Assembly: GCF_928381405.1 (NCBI RefSeq) | Contig: NZ_CAKMSB010000009.1 | Location: 47,369-111,368, forward strand | Reading direction: 5' to 3' | Length of the DNA stretch: 64,000 nt | From: Rothia nasisuis | GTDB taxonomy: Bacteria > Actinomycetota > Actinomycetes > Actinomycetales > Micrococcaceae | Part shown: one piece after another, positions 9,606 to 18,596 of the stretch | How the letters are laid out: the number at the start of each line of letters is the position of its first letter | Position numbering within the stretch: the first letter of the stretch is position 1 | Made by a program: the position numbers and the translations under genes | The notes under the pieces: generated by a model | The model's database searches: none | Seen by the model: only the letters and a program-made list of their open reading frames with translations | What the model was told of the DNA's origin: nothing

Positions 9606-10205
9606 GTGGATCAGCGAAAAATTCGACTCGTAGCTGTTGGCGATGAACTACTCGCAGGTGTCGGGGACCCCCGCACCCTCGGGTGGTTCGGCCGCGTTAT
9701 GGCGCGCACTCCCCAAACCTCAGCCTCTATTTCGGCCTACAACCTGGCTGCCCCCGGTGAGGGGAGCGAACAACTCAACGCCCGCTGGTTCGAAGAAGCC
9801 AGCCGCCGCTTTGCCCAGGGCCACGAAAACCGCCTGGTCATCGCCCCCTCAACGTTCGATATTGACCTGGCCTTGACCAGTGCCCGTTCCCGGCTGAACC
9901 TAGCTAACATGGTCGACATGGCCTCGCAGAACAATATCAAGGTTCTGGTTGTAGGCCCTCCTCCGACACTAGATGCTGAACGGAACCGCAAGATAGCCGA
10001 CCTTTCAGCGGCTTACGCCGACGTGGTCACCCGCCGTAACCACGTTTACGTCGATACCTTCAACCCCCTACTCCATCACGAGCAGTGGCGCAACGACCTG
10101 GCGGCTAACGATGGCCACCCAGGTCAGTCTGGCTACGGTCTGATTGCATGGCTGGTGCTACACCGCGGCTGGTATGACTGGTTGCAGATTTCTGAGCCGG
10201 TTTAA
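9606..10205 (+). CDS. SGNH/GDSL-fold hydrolase-like protein with a non-canonical GDE block
   Basis: The 199-residue protein, with a GTG start, follows the order of SGNH-hydrolase blocks: LVAVGDELLAGVGD at residues 8-21 (block I), an EGSEQLNARW stretch (block II region), VVGPPPT (block III region) and NDGHPGQSGYG near the end (block V, with the DxxH pair). The Ser of GDS(L) is Glu14 here, and block III lacks the usual Asn. The protein may therefore be a non-catalytic or altered member. It has no signal peptide, so it is probably cytoplasmic. It stands alone between kgd and bL37. A small hairpin (9568-9584, GGGGCG/CGCCCC) lies in its leader. Confidence 0.7.
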   Translation: MDQRKIRLVAVGDELLAGVGDPRTLGWFGRVMARTPQTSASISAYNLAAPGEGSEQLNARWFEEASRRFAQGHENRLVIAPSTFDIDLALTSARSRLNLANMVDMASQNNIKVLVVGPPPTLDAERNRKIADLSAAYADVVTRRNHVYVDTFNPLLHHEQWRNDLAANDGHPGQSGYGLIAWLVLHRGWYDWLQISEPV

Positions 10206-10351
10206 CCTCAGCCCATCCCTCAAGCTCACAGCGCCCGAGCGTGCAAAGCTGAGCAAGGTGTGAGAGTATAAAAAGAAGTGCCTGTTCCAGGTGCTACCGG
10301 CCATGGTGCCCCGGCAACCGGGGCGCTCTACCTTTAATCAAGGAGGCTCCC

Positions 10352-10426
10352 ATGAGCAAGCGCGGTCGTAAGCGTAAGGATCGCCGCAAGAGCGGCGCTA
10401 ACCACGGTAAGCGTCCTAACTCATAA
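10352..10426 (+). CDS. 50S ribosomal protein bL37 (24 residues)
   Basis: The ORF MSKRGRKRKDRRKSGANHGK... ends KRPNS and has 24 residues, half of them basic. It fits the actinobacterial ribosomal protein bL37, which was found in mycobacterial ribosome structures near the peptidyl-transferase region and is often missed by gene callers because of its size. A strong Shine-Dalgarno AAGGAGG (10340-10346) stands 5 nt before the ATG. The leader has a TATAAA -10-like box at 10267-10272 and a GCCCCGG-CAA-CCGGGGC hairpin (10308-10324) just before the ribosome-binding site, which may serve in control. A strong terminator follows directly. Confidence 0.85.
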   Translation: MSKRGRKRKDRRKSGANHGKRPNS

Positions 10427-10432
10427 GGCGGC

Positions 10433-10472
10433 AACAGGGCCCTCGCTCGAGTGACGAGCGAGGGCCCTGTTT
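10433..10472. terminator. Bidirectional terminator between bL37 and rsrA
   Basis: A perfect 17-bp stem (AACAGGGCCCTCGCTCG at 10433-10449 and its complement at 10455-10471) with a five-base loop ends in TTT on both strands. It can end bL37 rightward and rsrA leftward. Confidence 0.9.
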
Positions 10473-10512
10473 CTATACCCAATTATCACAGGCGGTACCG
10501 AGATTGTTGAAG

Positions 10513-10788
10513 CTAGTTGGAGTGCTCTTCGGTGTGGAGCTCGTCAATGCAGGCGCGAATACGGCTTTTGAGATTGGTGGGCGCGGTTTCTTTGCAGGTG
10601 CGGCGCACAGCCTGGCGGATAATGCATTCTAAGTCATATTCTTTAGCGCAGGTACTACATTCGGCCAGGTGGGCCTGGAGTTCTTCAAGGTCCTGGCAGC
10701 TGAGCGGGTCATCGATGTATTCGTAGATGCGAGCCAGACGCTCAGCGCAGGGGTCAGTGGCGGATTCTTCGGGCGCGGTGGCGGTCAT
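10513..10788 (-). CDS. rsrA: Mycothiol-system zinc anti-sigma factor (RsrA-like)
   Basis: The 91-residue protein has the ZAS zinc motif HxxxCxxC at His40, Cys44 and Cys47, plus Cys14 and Cys31, one of which would supply the fourth ligand, as in RsrA of Streptomyces. Reduced RsrA binds SigR; disulfide stress releases zinc and the sigma factor, which then induces thioredoxin and mycothiol genes. The gene lies 21 nt downstream of the sigma gene in the same leftward operon, which is the standard arrangement. There is no membrane segment, as expected of the soluble ZAS members. Confidence 0.92.
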   Translation of the reverse strand: MTATAPEESATDPCAERLARIYEYIDDPLSCQDLEELQAHLAECSTCAKEYDLECIIRQAVRRTCKETAPTNLKSRIRACIDELHTEEHSN

Positions 10789-10809
10789 AGGAGCTCCTTT
10801 CGGGTCGGG

Positions 10810-11469
10810 TTACTTGCTGGTGGTGATGCCGCGTTCGGTTGCGTAGTCGGTGAGCTTATCGCGCAGGAGTTTACGGCCCCGGTGCAGGCGTGACATGACG
10901 GTGCCCATGGGGGTATCCATAATTTCTGAGATTTCCTTATAGGAGAAACCTTCAACATCTGAGTAATAAACGGCCATGCGGAAATCTTCTGGGATTGATT
11001 GCAAGGCCTCTTTGATGTCGCTATCGGGCAACCGTGCCAGGGCCTCATTTTCAGCGGAGGGTAGGCCCTTGGAGTCGTGCTCTCCAGCTTTAGCTAGCTG
11101 CCAGTCTTCGACCGTGTCGGTGTTAGCCTGATAGGGCTCTCTTTGGCGCTTGCGGTAAATGTTGATGTAGGTGTTGGTCAGAATACGGTAGAGCCAGGCC
11201 TTCAGATTGGTTCCCGGCTTGTACTGGTGGAAGGCTGAGAAAGCCTTCATATAGGCTTCCTGCACTAGGTCCTCTGCGTCCTGCGGATTACGGGCCATGC
11301 GGAGGGCGGCCGCGTAGAGCTGGTCGACGTAGAGCAGGGCCTCACGCTCAAAGCGGGATTTACGCTCTTCTTCTGTTTCGCTGGAGCGCACATCGTCTGT
11401 GGGGTTTGCGGTATCGGGGTGGACGCTGGTGCTCGGCTGCGCAGGCACTGCGGCGGTGGTGGCGGTCAT
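10810..11469 (-). CDS. sigR: ECF RNA polymerase sigma factor SigR/SigH type
   Basis: The 219-residue protein has a variable N-terminal tail (1-35), sigma region 2 (about 45-110, with [19 protein letters not shown] and [19 protein letters not shown]) and region 4 (about 150-205, with [21 protein letters not shown]). It belongs to the ECF group that responds to thiol oxidation and directs mycothiol and thioredoxin expression. Its anti-sigma factor is encoded just downstream. A SigR-like promoter precedes the gene, which suggests positive autoregulation. Confidence 0.93.
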   Translation of the reverse strand: MTATTAAVPAQPSTSVHPDTANPTDDVRSSETEEERKSRFEREALLYVDQLYAAALRMARNPQDAEDLVQEAYMKAFSAFHQYKPGTNLKAWLYRILTNTYINIYRKRQREPYQANTDTVEDWQLAKAGEHDSKGLPSAENEALARLPDSDIKEALQSIPEDFRMAVYYSDVEGFSYKEISEIMDTPMGTVMSRLHRGRKLLRDKLTDYATERGITTSK

Positions 11470-11554
11470 GTCCCTCCAGGTGTGGTGGTCTTTGGTCTCC
11501 TACTGTACCGCCCCTACCCAGGGTGAGCGGTAGACCCGAGGCCCATATAGGTAG

Positions 11555-11580
11555 AACACACAGGTTTTTGTTCTATTCCC
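11555..11580 (-). promoter_or_regulatory. SigR-type autoregulatory promoter of sigR-rsrA
   Basis: On the leftward strand GGGAAT (11580-11575) is followed after 17 nt by GTT (11557-11555). The SigR/SigH consensus is GGAAT-N(17-19)-GTT. The start codon lies about 85 nt downstream. Confidence 0.55.
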
Positions 11581-11657
11581 GGTACCGTATTTTTCTTACC
11601 TGAGCGGGGTGTTTATGGGTACTCCCACGGTTCTATATGTATGCTGAGTAACGTTAG

Positions 11658-11670
11658 GTATCTGAGATAC
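11658..11670. promoter_or_regulatory. Dyad GTATCT-G-AGATAC in the doxX-like promoter region
   Basis: A perfect 13-bp palindrome lies 41 nt upstream of the doxX-like ATG. A related dyad (AGGTATC-TT-GATACCT) is found upstream of secA at 18511-18526. It may be an operator; no regulator can be named. Confidence 0.3.
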
Positions 11671-11710
11671 ACCGTGATGGGTCATAGCACCCCGCCCAAG
11701 GAGTAAAACC

Positions 11711-12244
11711 ATGTCTCTGGTTCGCCGTTTTGCCCGCCCTCTGTTGGCCTCAAGCTTCATCGTTTCTGGTGTTGACCGTCTGCGCGACCCCGAGTCGTCC
11801 AGGCATCTGGCTAAGGCCGTCAACCTTGCTGCCTCCTCAACCCCGCAGCTTGCGGTGCTACGTGGGCAGGAGAAGTTGGTTGGTCAGGCTTTGGCTGGTT
11901 CCCAGGTAGTAGCAGGTACTCTCTTTGCCCTGGGTAGGCTACCCCGTTTCTCGTCTGCAGTCTTGTTGATGACCGGGGCTCTCAACTCCTACGTGGAGTA
12001 TCGAGCCACCGAGGCTGAGACGAAAGAAGCCAAGACTGCCCGCCGTAACGCCGCACTGGTCAATGGTTCCCTGCTGGGGGCTATCGCTATCTCAGCTGTT
12101 GATACCGATGGCAGCCCGTCGCTGGCCTGGCGCGCTTCTAAGCTCAGTGACCAGGTCGCTAAGAAATCCCATCGTCTGGCCGCCGATGTACACGAAGCGG
12201 CCACCGATGCTCAGAAGAAGGTGGAAGATCTCTTCTCTGCCTAG
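11711..12244 (+). CDS. DoxX family membrane protein
   Basis: The 177-residue protein resembles the DoxX family, with a short basic N terminus (MSLVRRFARPLLA), hydrophobic segments at about 8-20, 60-80, 85-105 and 115-130, and a soluble, charged, helical C-terminal tail (about 135-177) rich in Ala, Lys and Asp. DoxX-like proteins in actinobacteria have been linked to redox or thiol stress, which would fit the neighbouring sigR, but the role is not established. The start has the Shine-Dalgarno AAGGAG 9 nt upstream. It is transcribed alone, away from sigR, and ends at a strong terminator. Confidence 0.75.
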   Translation: MSLVRRFARPLLASSFIVSGVDRLRDPESSRHLAKAVNLAASSTPQLAVLRGQEKLVGQALAGSQVVAGTLFALGRLPRFSSAVLLMTGALNSYVEYRATEAETKEAKTARRNAALVNGSLLGAIAISAVDTDGSPSLAWRASKLSDQVAKKSHRLAADVHEAATDAQKKVEDLFSA

Positions 12245-12269
12245 AGGGATGACCCTACAACTTTTGCCG

Positions 12270-12297
12270 AAAACCCCGCGCCCCCGCGCGGGGTTTT
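12270..12297 (+). terminator. Terminator after the doxX-like gene
   Basis: AAAACCCCGCG (12270-12280) pairs with CGCGGGGTTTT (12287-12297): an 11-bp stem, six-base loop and a T run, so it can work on both strands. Confidence 0.9.
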
Positions 12298-12367
12298 CCC
12301 GTTTGACCAGCCAGCAACCTAAGATAGGTAGGGAGTACGCCTTCTATTGACACTGAGGTAGGTTTTT

Positions 12368-13747
12368 GTGGTTGAAGCGACCAAACTACAAACTGATACT
12401 GAACGGGACTGGCTGGCGCCCACCGTGCAGGTTCCTGCAGGGGCTGGGGCCAGGGTCGAGATTCCTGGGTCCAAGTCGCTGACCAACCGCTACCTCCTGC
12501 TGGCCGCATTGGCCGATAGCCCCTCTGTGATTCACGCTCCCCTGCACTCACGCGACTCGGCGCTGATGATTGAGGCGCTCACTGCCCTGGGTGCCCGATT
12601 CGAACCGATTGAAACCGGCAAGGCCTTTGGCCCTGACCTGCGCGTTATACCCCTTGATCTTTCTGCCCGAGCCAGGCGTGAGGCCTCCATCGATGTGGGT
12701 CTCGCCGGTACTGTCATGCGTTTTGTTCCCCCGGTCGCTACCCTACTCCCGGGCACCTTCCACTTTGATGGTGACGAACATGCTCGGGTGCGGCCGATGG
12801 GCCCGACTATTGAAGCACTCCGCGGACTGGGTGTGCAGGTTGAGGACGCCGGTACCGGTGCCCTGCCCTTCACCCTGGTCTCTGAGGGGGCTGTTACCGT
12901 ACGTGCACTCACCCTGGATGCTTCGGGATCCTCGCAGTTTGTCTCGGCTCTGCTCCTGGCAGCCTGCCGCTTTGAAAACGGCTTGACTCTGCACCATCAG
13001 GGCGGGCCTATCCCCTCCATGCCCCATATCGAAATGACCTGCCAGACCATGAGCGAACTTGGCATTGACGTGAGCTTCGACGGTCACGCTACCTGGCAGG
13101 TAGCCCCCGGTAGCTTCTCAGGCTTTGAGGTCACTGTTGAACCTGACCTGTCGAACGCAGGCCCCTTCCTAGCCGCCGCTGTGGTTACCGGCTCAACCGT
13201 CACGGTGCCCAACTGGCCAGCAACAACCACCCAGGGTGGTGACTACTGGCGCCAGATTCTGCCTCTCTTCGGGGCTACGGTAGAGCTAAGCGACGGCGAA
13301 CTCACGGTGACCGGCCCTCACGGCGGCGCCGCCTCTGGGCTACCCGGTATTGACCTCGACCTGGCTGAAGCGGGCGAGCTGGCCCCCACGGTTGCCGCGC
13401 TTATGGCCCTCTCACCCAATACCAGCGTCCTGCGCGGTATCGCCCATCTACGCGGCCACGAAACTGACCGCCTAGCTGCGCTCACAGCAGAGATTAACCG
13501 TCTAGGAGGTGCCGCTGAAGAAACTGAGGACGGTCTTCGCGTTACCTCGCCCGTGCACCGAGGCGGGCGATTCCGCACCTATGCTGACCACCGTATGGCT
13601 ACGGCAGCTGCTATCATCGGCCTGCTCATACCCGGTCTCATGGTTGAAAACGTAGAGACCACCTCCAAGACCCTGCCCGGCTTCACCGGGCTCTGGCAAG
13701 ACATGCTCACCGCCTGGGGGGCTAGCGGTACAGGCGGTGAGCGCTGA
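12368..13747 (+). CDS. aroA: 3-phosphoshikimate 1-carboxyvinyltransferase (EPSP synthase)
   Basis: The 459-residue protein with a GTG start catalyses the sixth step of the shikimate pathway, from shikimate 3-phosphate and PEP to EPSP. The N-terminal PGSKSLTNRYLLLAAL (about residues 33-48) and LAGTVMRFVPPVAT (the PEP-binding loop, about 115-128) are present, as is DADEAG-like LDLAEAGELAPTVAAL in the second lobe and RGIAHLRGHETDRLAAL near residue 360. A short N-terminal extension of about 30 residues precedes the catalytic fold. The stop overlaps the next ATG (TGATG), so aroA and rsgA are coupled, an order that is common in actinobacteria. Confidence 0.96.
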   Translation: MVEATKLQTDTERDWLAPTVQVPAGAGARVEIPGSKSLTNRYLLLAALADSPSVIHAPLHSRDSALMIEALTALGARFEPIETGKAFGPDLRVIPLDLSARARREASIDVGLAGTVMRFVPPVATLLPGTFHFDGDEHARVRPMGPTIEALRGLGVQVEDAGTGALPFTLVSEGAVTVRALTLDASGSSQFVSALLLAACRFENGLTLHHQGGPIPSMPHIEMTCQTMSELGIDVSFDGHATWQVAPGSFSGFEVTVEPDLSNAGPFLAAAVVTGSTVTVPNWPATTTQGGDYWRQILPLFGATVELSDGELTVTGPHGGAASGLPGIDLDLAEAGELAPTVAALMALSPNTSVLRGIAHLRGHETDRLAALTAEINRLGGAAEETEDGLRVTSPVHRGGRFRTYADHRMATAAAIIGLLIPGLMVENVETTSKTLPGFTGLWQDMLTAWGASGTGGER

Positions 13748-14835
13748 TGCCCCGCACCTGGGATGAAAGTGACGTGCGAATCCGTCCCAATAAGAAGGGC
13801 ACCCGCCCCCGAACCAAGGATCGCCCCGCTCACAAGGACGCCGAGGTAGGCCGCATTATCACCGTAGATCGTGGCCGCTACACCGCCGTCCTCGACGAAG
13901 GTAATCCCAGTGAGCGCTCAGTCACCGCAGTACGCGCCCGCGAGTTGCGCCGCAGCCCCGTGGTAGTCGGCGATAGGGTTTCCCTCGTGGGCGATACCTC
14001 CGGCAAGCCCGGCACCCTGGCCCGACTTGTGCGTATTGAGGCCCGCACCAGCCTGCTACGCCGCTCAGCCGACGACACTGACCCGGTTGAACGCGTGGTT
14101 GTGGCGAATGCCGACCAGCTCGTTATCGTGGTTGCCTCAGAGAACCCCGAGCCGCGCACCGGCTTCATTGACCGTTCCCTAGCCGCCGCCTTCGACGCCG
14201 GTCTCACCCCGCTCCTGTGCATCACCAAAACCGATCTGAAGCACCCAGCTTGGCTACTGGACTATTACAGGGACGTGGAGCTGACCATCCTGCTGTCGAA
14301 AGCGCAGGAGAACCGTACGCCCGGTAAAGAAGACTCCGTTGGGCTCGATCCCAGCCTGGTCGACCAGCTCTCAAAACACCTTGACGGGGCTGTTTCGGTT
14401 CTGCTGGGGCACTCGGGGGTAGGTAAATCTACGCTAGTCAACGCACTTACCGGTGCTGAACGGGCCACCGGCCACGTGAATGCCGTGACCGGCAGAGGCC
14501 GGCACACCTCGTCCTCAGCACTGGCCCTGCAGCCCCGGGAAGGGAGACCCGGAACGTGGATTATCGACACCCCCGGCATTCGCTCCTTCGGGCTAGCCCA
14601 CATTAGCCCTGATACCCTAGTTGCCTCTTTTACCGACCTCGCTCCCGGCTCAGCCGACTGCCCCAAAGGCTGCACTCATTCTGCTACCGCCGAAAACTGC
14701 GGTATCACCGCCTATGTGGCGGCAGGTAGCGCCGGAGCTGCTGGCCCCGAACGACTCAACTCTCTGCGCAAACTCCTGCGCGTCGACGAAGAAACCGGAG
14801 ACACCGAAAAAGAACTCGGCGTCGTAGACTCCTAA
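13747..14835 (+). CDS. rsgA: Ribosome small-subunit-dependent GTPase A
   Basis: The 362-residue protein has a basic N-terminal tail, an OB-fold domain (about 35-105), a circularly permuted GTPase domain with the NKxD equivalent CITKTDLK (about 158-165) before the P-loop GHSGVGKSTLVNAL (about 222-235) and the DTPGIRSFG switch (about 276-284), and a C-terminal zinc motif DCPKGCTHSATAENC. RsgA helps mature 30S subunits and releases assembly factors. It is translationally coupled to aroA and followed after 15 nt by hisN. Confidence 0.95.
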   Translation: MPRTWDESDVRIRPNKKGTRPRTKDRPAHKDAEVGRIITVDRGRYTAVLDEGNPSERSVTAVRARELRRSPVVVGDRVSLVGDTSGKPGTLARLVRIEARTSLLRRSADDTDPVERVVVANADQLVIVVASENPEPRTGFIDRSLAAAFDAGLTPLLCITKTDLKHPAWLLDYYRDVELTILLSKAQENRTPGKEDSVGLDPSLVDQLSKHLDGAVSVLLGHSGVGKSTLVNALTGAERATGHVNAVTGRGRHTSSSALALQPREGRPGTWIIDTPGIRSFGLAHISPDTLVASFTDLAPGSADCPKGCTHSATAENCGITAYVAAGSAGAAGPERLNSLRKLLRVDEETGDTEKELGVVDS

Positions 14836-14850
14836 CCCAAGGTATACACC

Positions 14851-15645
14851 ATGACCAACTACACCGATGACCTGCGTTTAGCCCACATCATGGCTGATGC
14901 CGTTGACCGCCTCACCCTGACGCGCTTTAACGCCCATGACTTCAGCCTTGAAACTAAGCCCGACCTCACCCCCGTCACCGATGCCGATCGAGATGCCGAA
15001 CAGCTCATCCGCTCCCAGCTCTCCCGCGTGCGTACCCGTGACTCTGTTCTCGGTGAGGAATTCGGTGAGACCGGCTCCTCACCCCGCCAGTGGGTGATTG
15101 ATCCCATCGACGGTACCAAAAATTTTGTGCGTGGTGTACCGGTCTGGGCCACTCTCATTGCGCTGGTTGACCGCGGCAAGCCCGTTGTCGGCGTCGTTTC
15201 GGCCCCAGCCCTCCAGCGCCGCTGGTGGGCTGCCGAAGGCACCGGTGCCTACACCGGTCGTTCCCTAGCCAAGGCCACGAGAATCTCCGTCTCCTCCGTG
15301 CGTAGGCTCCAGGACGCTTCGCTCTCCTACTCCTCATTAACGGGCTGGCGCGACCTGGGCTTGCGTGAAAAGTTCATTGACCTGACAGACACGGTCTGGC
15401 GCACCCGAGCCTACGGTGATTTCTGGTCCTACATGATGGTTGCAGAAGGTGTAGTGGACGTAGCGGCTGAGCCCGACCTCGGTCTCTACGATATGGCGGC
15501 CCTGGTCCCCATACTCACCGAGGCGGGTGGGCGCTTCACCTCCCTGGCAGGTGAGGACGGCCCCCACGGCGGCAACGCTTTGGCAACCAATGGCAGGCTA
15601 CACGAGAGCATCCTGAGCTACCTGGGAACAGAGCAGACCCTCTAA
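14851..15645 (+). CDS. hisN: Histidinol-phosphatase, inositol monophosphatase type
   Basis: The 264-residue protein has the metal-binding motifs of the inositol-monophosphatase fold: GEEFGE (about 68-73), DPIDGTKNF (about 88-96) and GLYDMAALVPILTEAGG (about 210-226). In actinobacteria members next to aroA/rsgA are annotated HisN, which removes phosphate from histidinol phosphate in histidine synthesis. Another small sugar phosphate is a possible substrate, since family members overlap in specificity. It is the last gene of aroA-rsgA-hisN and meets secA tail to tail at a shared terminator. Confidence 0.88.
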   Translation: MTNYTDDLRLAHIMADAVDRLTLTRFNAHDFSLETKPDLTPVTDADRDAEQLIRSQLSRVRTRDSVLGEEFGETGSSPRQWVIDPIDGTKNFVRGVPVWATLIALVDRGKPVVGVVSAPALQRRWWAAEGTGAYTGRSLAKATRISVSSVRRLQDASLSYSSLTGWRDLGLREKFIDLTDTVWRTRAYGDFWSYMMVAEGVVDVAAEPDLGLYDMAALVPILTEAGGRFTSLAGEDGPHGGNALATNGRLHESILSYLGTEQTL

Positions 15646-15664
15646 CCAGGAGTCACGGAAAAGG

Positions 15665-15701
15665 CTGAGGCCCCGGACCCCCGTGAGGGGCGGGGCCTCA
15701 G
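15665..15701. terminator. Terminator between hisN and secA
   Basis: CTGAGGCCCCG (15665-15675) pairs with CGGGGCCTCAG (15691-15701), and the loop can extend the stem by CCCC/GGGG. It has no long T run but lies exactly between two convergent genes. Confidence 0.7.
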
Positions 15702-15712
15702 TGCCAGGCTCG

Positions 15713-18364
15713 CTACTTCTTGCGCCGGTTCAGAATCGAAATTTGCTCGTTAGAGCGGTCATTCACAGGTTCGGTGCGCACCTCGGTCGAACCGCTCTCC
15801 GAGGGGGCAGAGTACTGTAAGAACTTGGGCTGGGCCGGAATTTTCAGCTGGATCTTGGACTGCTGAGTGCGCTGCTTGGAGAGGTCAACGCTGAAAAGGA
15901 GGGACACGGTCTCCTCTCGAACGCCACCCAGCATGCCCTGATACAGGGCGTACCCCTCACGCTGGTACTCAACCAGGGGGTCACGCTGGGCCATGGCGCG
16001 AAGGCCGATGCCCTCTTTAAGGTAGTCCATCTCATAGAGGTGTTCAGGCCAGCGCTTGCCAATCACTGACAGCACCACACGGCGCTCAATCTCTCGCATA
16101 GATTCCTCGCCCACGGATTCTTCACGCTCTGAGTACTGCATCTCGGCGTCAGCCAGCACTTCACGCACCATCAGGTCACGGGTAATCTTGGTCTTGTCAC
16201 CCGCCTCTTCAGCTAGGTCCTCGGGGGTGATGGTCACAGGGAAGATGGTCCGCAGGTTTTCCCACAGCTTATCGAAGTCCCAGTCCTCTGCGTGCCCCTC
16301 GGCGACCTGAGCATCAATGGTAGAGGTAATCACCTCGGTGCGGAACTTCTCAATCTGTTCTTTGAGATCATCACCGGCTAGAATCTGGGCGCGGTCGGCG
16401 TACATGGCCTCGCGCTGACGGTTGAGAACATCGTCGTATTTCAGCACATTCTTGCGTTGTTCCGCGTTACGGGCTTCAACCTGCCCCTGTGCGTTAGCAA
16501 TAACGCGGGAGACAATTCTAGCTTCCAGTGCGGTGTCATCAGGTGCACCGGCCATCAGGCGCGCTGCGGCCTGGCCGTTGAAGAGCCGCATCAAATCGTC
16601 GGAAAGTGACAGGTAGAAACGGGACTCACCGGGATCCCCTTGACGCCCAGAACGGCCGCGGAGCTGGTTATCGATACGGCGTGACTCGTGGCGCTCGGTA
16701 CCCAGCACGTAGAGGCCCCCAAGTTCGGTAACCTCATCGTGCTCAGCGGCAGAAGCCTCTTCTGCTGCCTCAAGCACCTGGGGCCATTTGGCTTCGTATT
16801 CCTCAGGCTTCTCATTGGGGTCAAGACCCAAAGTCTTCATGGTTTCCACGGCCTCGAACTCGGGGTTGCCGCCGAGCATAATATCGGTACCGCGGCCGGC
16901 CATATTGGTTGCCACGGTGACCGCGCCCTTACGACCAGCCTGAGCCACAATAGCTGCCTCACGAGCGTGATTCTTAGCGTTGAGCACTTCATGCCGGATA
17001 CCGGCCTTGACCAGTAGCTTTGATAGATACTCTGACTTTTCAACGCTGGTTGTACCCACCAACACGGGCTGGCCGGCCTTGTGGCGCTCCTCGATGTCTT
17101 TAACCACCGCATTGAACTTGGCGATTTCGTTCTTATACACCTTATCGGGCTGGTCGAGACGCTGCACTTCCTTATTGGTGGGGATAGGTACCACACCCAG
17201 CTCGTAGGTGTTCATAAACTCAGCTGCCTCTGTCTCAGCGGTACCGGTCATGCCCGAGAGCTTATCGTACATACGGAAGTAGTTCTGCAGGGTCACGGTC
17301 GCCATAGTCTGGTTCTCAGGCTTGACCTCGACCTCTTCTTTGGCTTCGATGGCCTGATGGATGCCGTCATTGTAACGGCGGCCTGCCAAGATGCGACCGG
17401 TGTGCTCATCAACGATCATGACTTCACCGTTCATGACCACGTAGTCCTTGTTGCCTTTGAAGAGCTCCTTGGCCTTGATAGCGTTATTGAGGAAACCGAT
17501 GAGCGGAGTGTTCTGAGCGTCGTAGAGGTTATCGATACCCAGGTGATCTTCTATCTTGTCGATGCCCGGTTCCAGCACACCCACAGTGCGCTTCTTCTCA
17601 TCCACCTCATAGTCCTGACCGGCAACCAGGGTCTTGGCTATACGGGCAAACTCACCGTACCAGCGGTTGGCTTCACCCATTGCCGGGCCAGAGATAATCA
17701 GCGGGGTGCGGGCTTCGTCAATCAGGATAGAATCAACCTCATCGACAATAGCGAAATTGTGGCCGCGCTGAACCTGCTCGTCCTTGGTCCAGGCCATGTT
17801 ATCGCGCAGATAGTCAAAACCGAACTCGTTATTGGTGCCGTAGGTAATGTCAGCCTGGTACTGCTTACGGCGCACCTCAGGGGCCTGGTTAGACAGAATA
17901 ACACCTGACTCCATACCCAAAAAGCGGAACACACGGCCCATCAGATTAGCCTGGTACTCGGCCAGGTAATCGTTAACGGTCACCACGTGCACACCCTTAC
18001 CCGACAGCGCATTCAGGTAGGCCGGGGCAGTAGCAACAAGGGTTTTGCCTTCACCGGTCTTCATTTCTGCAATGTTACCCAGGTGCAAGGCGGCACCGCC
18101 CATCAGCTGCACATCGTAGTGACGCTTACCCAGGGTACGCTTCGATGCCTCACGTACCACAGCAAAAGCCTCGGGCAGGAGCAAATCAAGGGACTCGCCG
18201 TCCTGAGCCCGCTGGCGGAAGGAGTCCGTTTCAGCGCGGAGCTCAGCATCGGTCATCGCCGCGAAGCTATCTTCGAGTGAGTTCACCGCAACGGTATAAG
18301 CGCGCAACTGCTTGAGCACCTTTTTATCGCCGCTGCGGAGTAGCTTTTCCAAAAGAGATGCCAC
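15713..18364 (-). CDS. secA: Preprotein translocase ATPase SecA
   Basis: I place the start at GTG 18364, behind the ribosome-binding site AAGGAG, which gives 883 residues; an in-frame upstream start exists but has no such site. The protein drives Sec export. It has Walker A MKTGEGKT at residues 101-108, the DEAD motif in [23 protein letters not shown], the preprotein cross-linking domain, motif [12 protein letters not shown] in the second nucleotide-binding fold, and the helical wing and scaffold domains. The last residues (SILNRRKK) carry no cysteine zinc-finger, so this is the form without the SEC-C tail. It closes the mtrAB-lpqB-comF-hpf-secA block. Confidence 0.96.
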   Translation of the reverse strand: MASLLEKLLRSGDKKVLKQLRAYTVAVNSLEDSFAAMTDAELRAETDSFRQRAQDGESLDLLLPEAFAVVREASKRTLGKRHYDVQLMGGAALHLGNIAEMKTGEGKTLVATAPAYLNALSGKGVHVVTVNDYLAEYQANLMGRVFRFLGMESGVILSNQAPEVRRKQYQADITYGTNNEFGFDYLRDNMAWTKDEQVQRGHNFAIVDEVDSILIDEARTPLIISGPAMGEANRWYGEFARIAKTLVAGQDYEVDEKKRTVGVLEPGIDKIEDHLGIDNLYDAQNTPLIGFLNNAIKAKELFKGNKDYVVMNGEVMIVDEHTGRILAGRRYNDGIHQAIEAKEEVEVKPENQTMATVTLQNYFRMYDKLSGMTGTAETEAAEFMNTYELGVVPIPTNKEVQRLDQPDKVYKNEIAKFNAVVKDIEERHKAGQPVLVGTTSVEKSEYLSKLLVKAGIRHEVLNAKNHAREAAIVAQAGRKGAVTVATNMAGRGTDIMLGGNPEFEAVETMKTLGLDPNEKPEEYEAKWPQVLEAAEEASAAEHDEVTELGGLYVLGTERHESRRIDNQLRGRSGRQGDPGESRFYLSLSDDLMRLFNGQAAARLMAGAPDDTALEARIVSRVIANAQGQVEARNAEQRKNVLKYDDVLNRQREAMYADRAQILAGDDLKEQIEKFRTEVITSTIDAQVAEGHAEDWDFDKLWENLRTIFPVTITPEDLAEEAGDKTKITRDLMVREVLADAEMQYSEREESVGEESMREIERRVVLSVIGKRWPEHLYEMDYLKEGIGLRAMAQRDPLVEYQREGYALYQGMLGGVREETVSLLFSVDLSKQRTQQSKIQLKIPAQPKFLQYSAPSESGSTEVRTEPVNDRSNEQISILNRRKK

Positions 18365-18431
18365 TGAAGTTTGCTCCTTGATGAGGTAGATGGGGGTTAT
18401 GCGGGCACGGTTGACCCACCGTGCCCACTCT

Positions 18432-18460
18432 ATTCTAGTTGAGACTCGCATGTAGAGACA
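18432..18460 (-). promoter_or_regulatory. Putative secA promoter
   Basis: Leftward, TAGAAT (18437-18432) is a good -10 and a weak -35 TGTCTC stands 17 nt upstream (18460-18455). The GTG start is about 67 nt downstream of the -10. Confidence 0.4.
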
Positions 18461-18510
18461 GTGACGGGGCCCTCGGCCAAAAGTGAACATGGTTTTAACC
18501 GGCAGTTCTC

Positions 18511-18526
18511 AGGTATCTTGATACCT
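18511..18526. promoter_or_regulatory. Dyad AGGTATC-TT-GATACCT between hpf and secA
   Basis: A perfect inverted repeat with seven-base arms lies upstream of the secA promoter and next to the hpf terminator. It resembles the palindrome in front of the doxX-like gene (11658-11670). Confidence 0.3.
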
Positions 18527-18535
18527 TGCACAGAA

Positions 18536-18571
18536 ATCTGGCCCTCCCCGAATGCCGGGTAAGGGCCAGAT
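18536..18571 (-). terminator. Terminator after hpf
   Basis: ATCTGGCCCT (18536-18545) pairs with AGGGCCAGAT (18562-18571), with extra pairing inside the loop (CCCC with GGG). It lies 26 nt past the hpf stop. Confidence 0.75.
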
Positions 18572-18596
18572 GTCAACTCAGGTGAAGCAAAAGCTA

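Noticed and set aside
17081..17908. Long rightward frame of 275 codons opposite secA
   Set aside because: It lies wholly antisense to conserved SecA motifs and is explained by the codon bias of secA on the other strand.
18365..18490. A 42-codon upstream extension of secA
   Set aside because: The extension covers the promoter -10 box. The GTG at 18364 has a good ribosome-binding site and gives the normal SecA N terminus.
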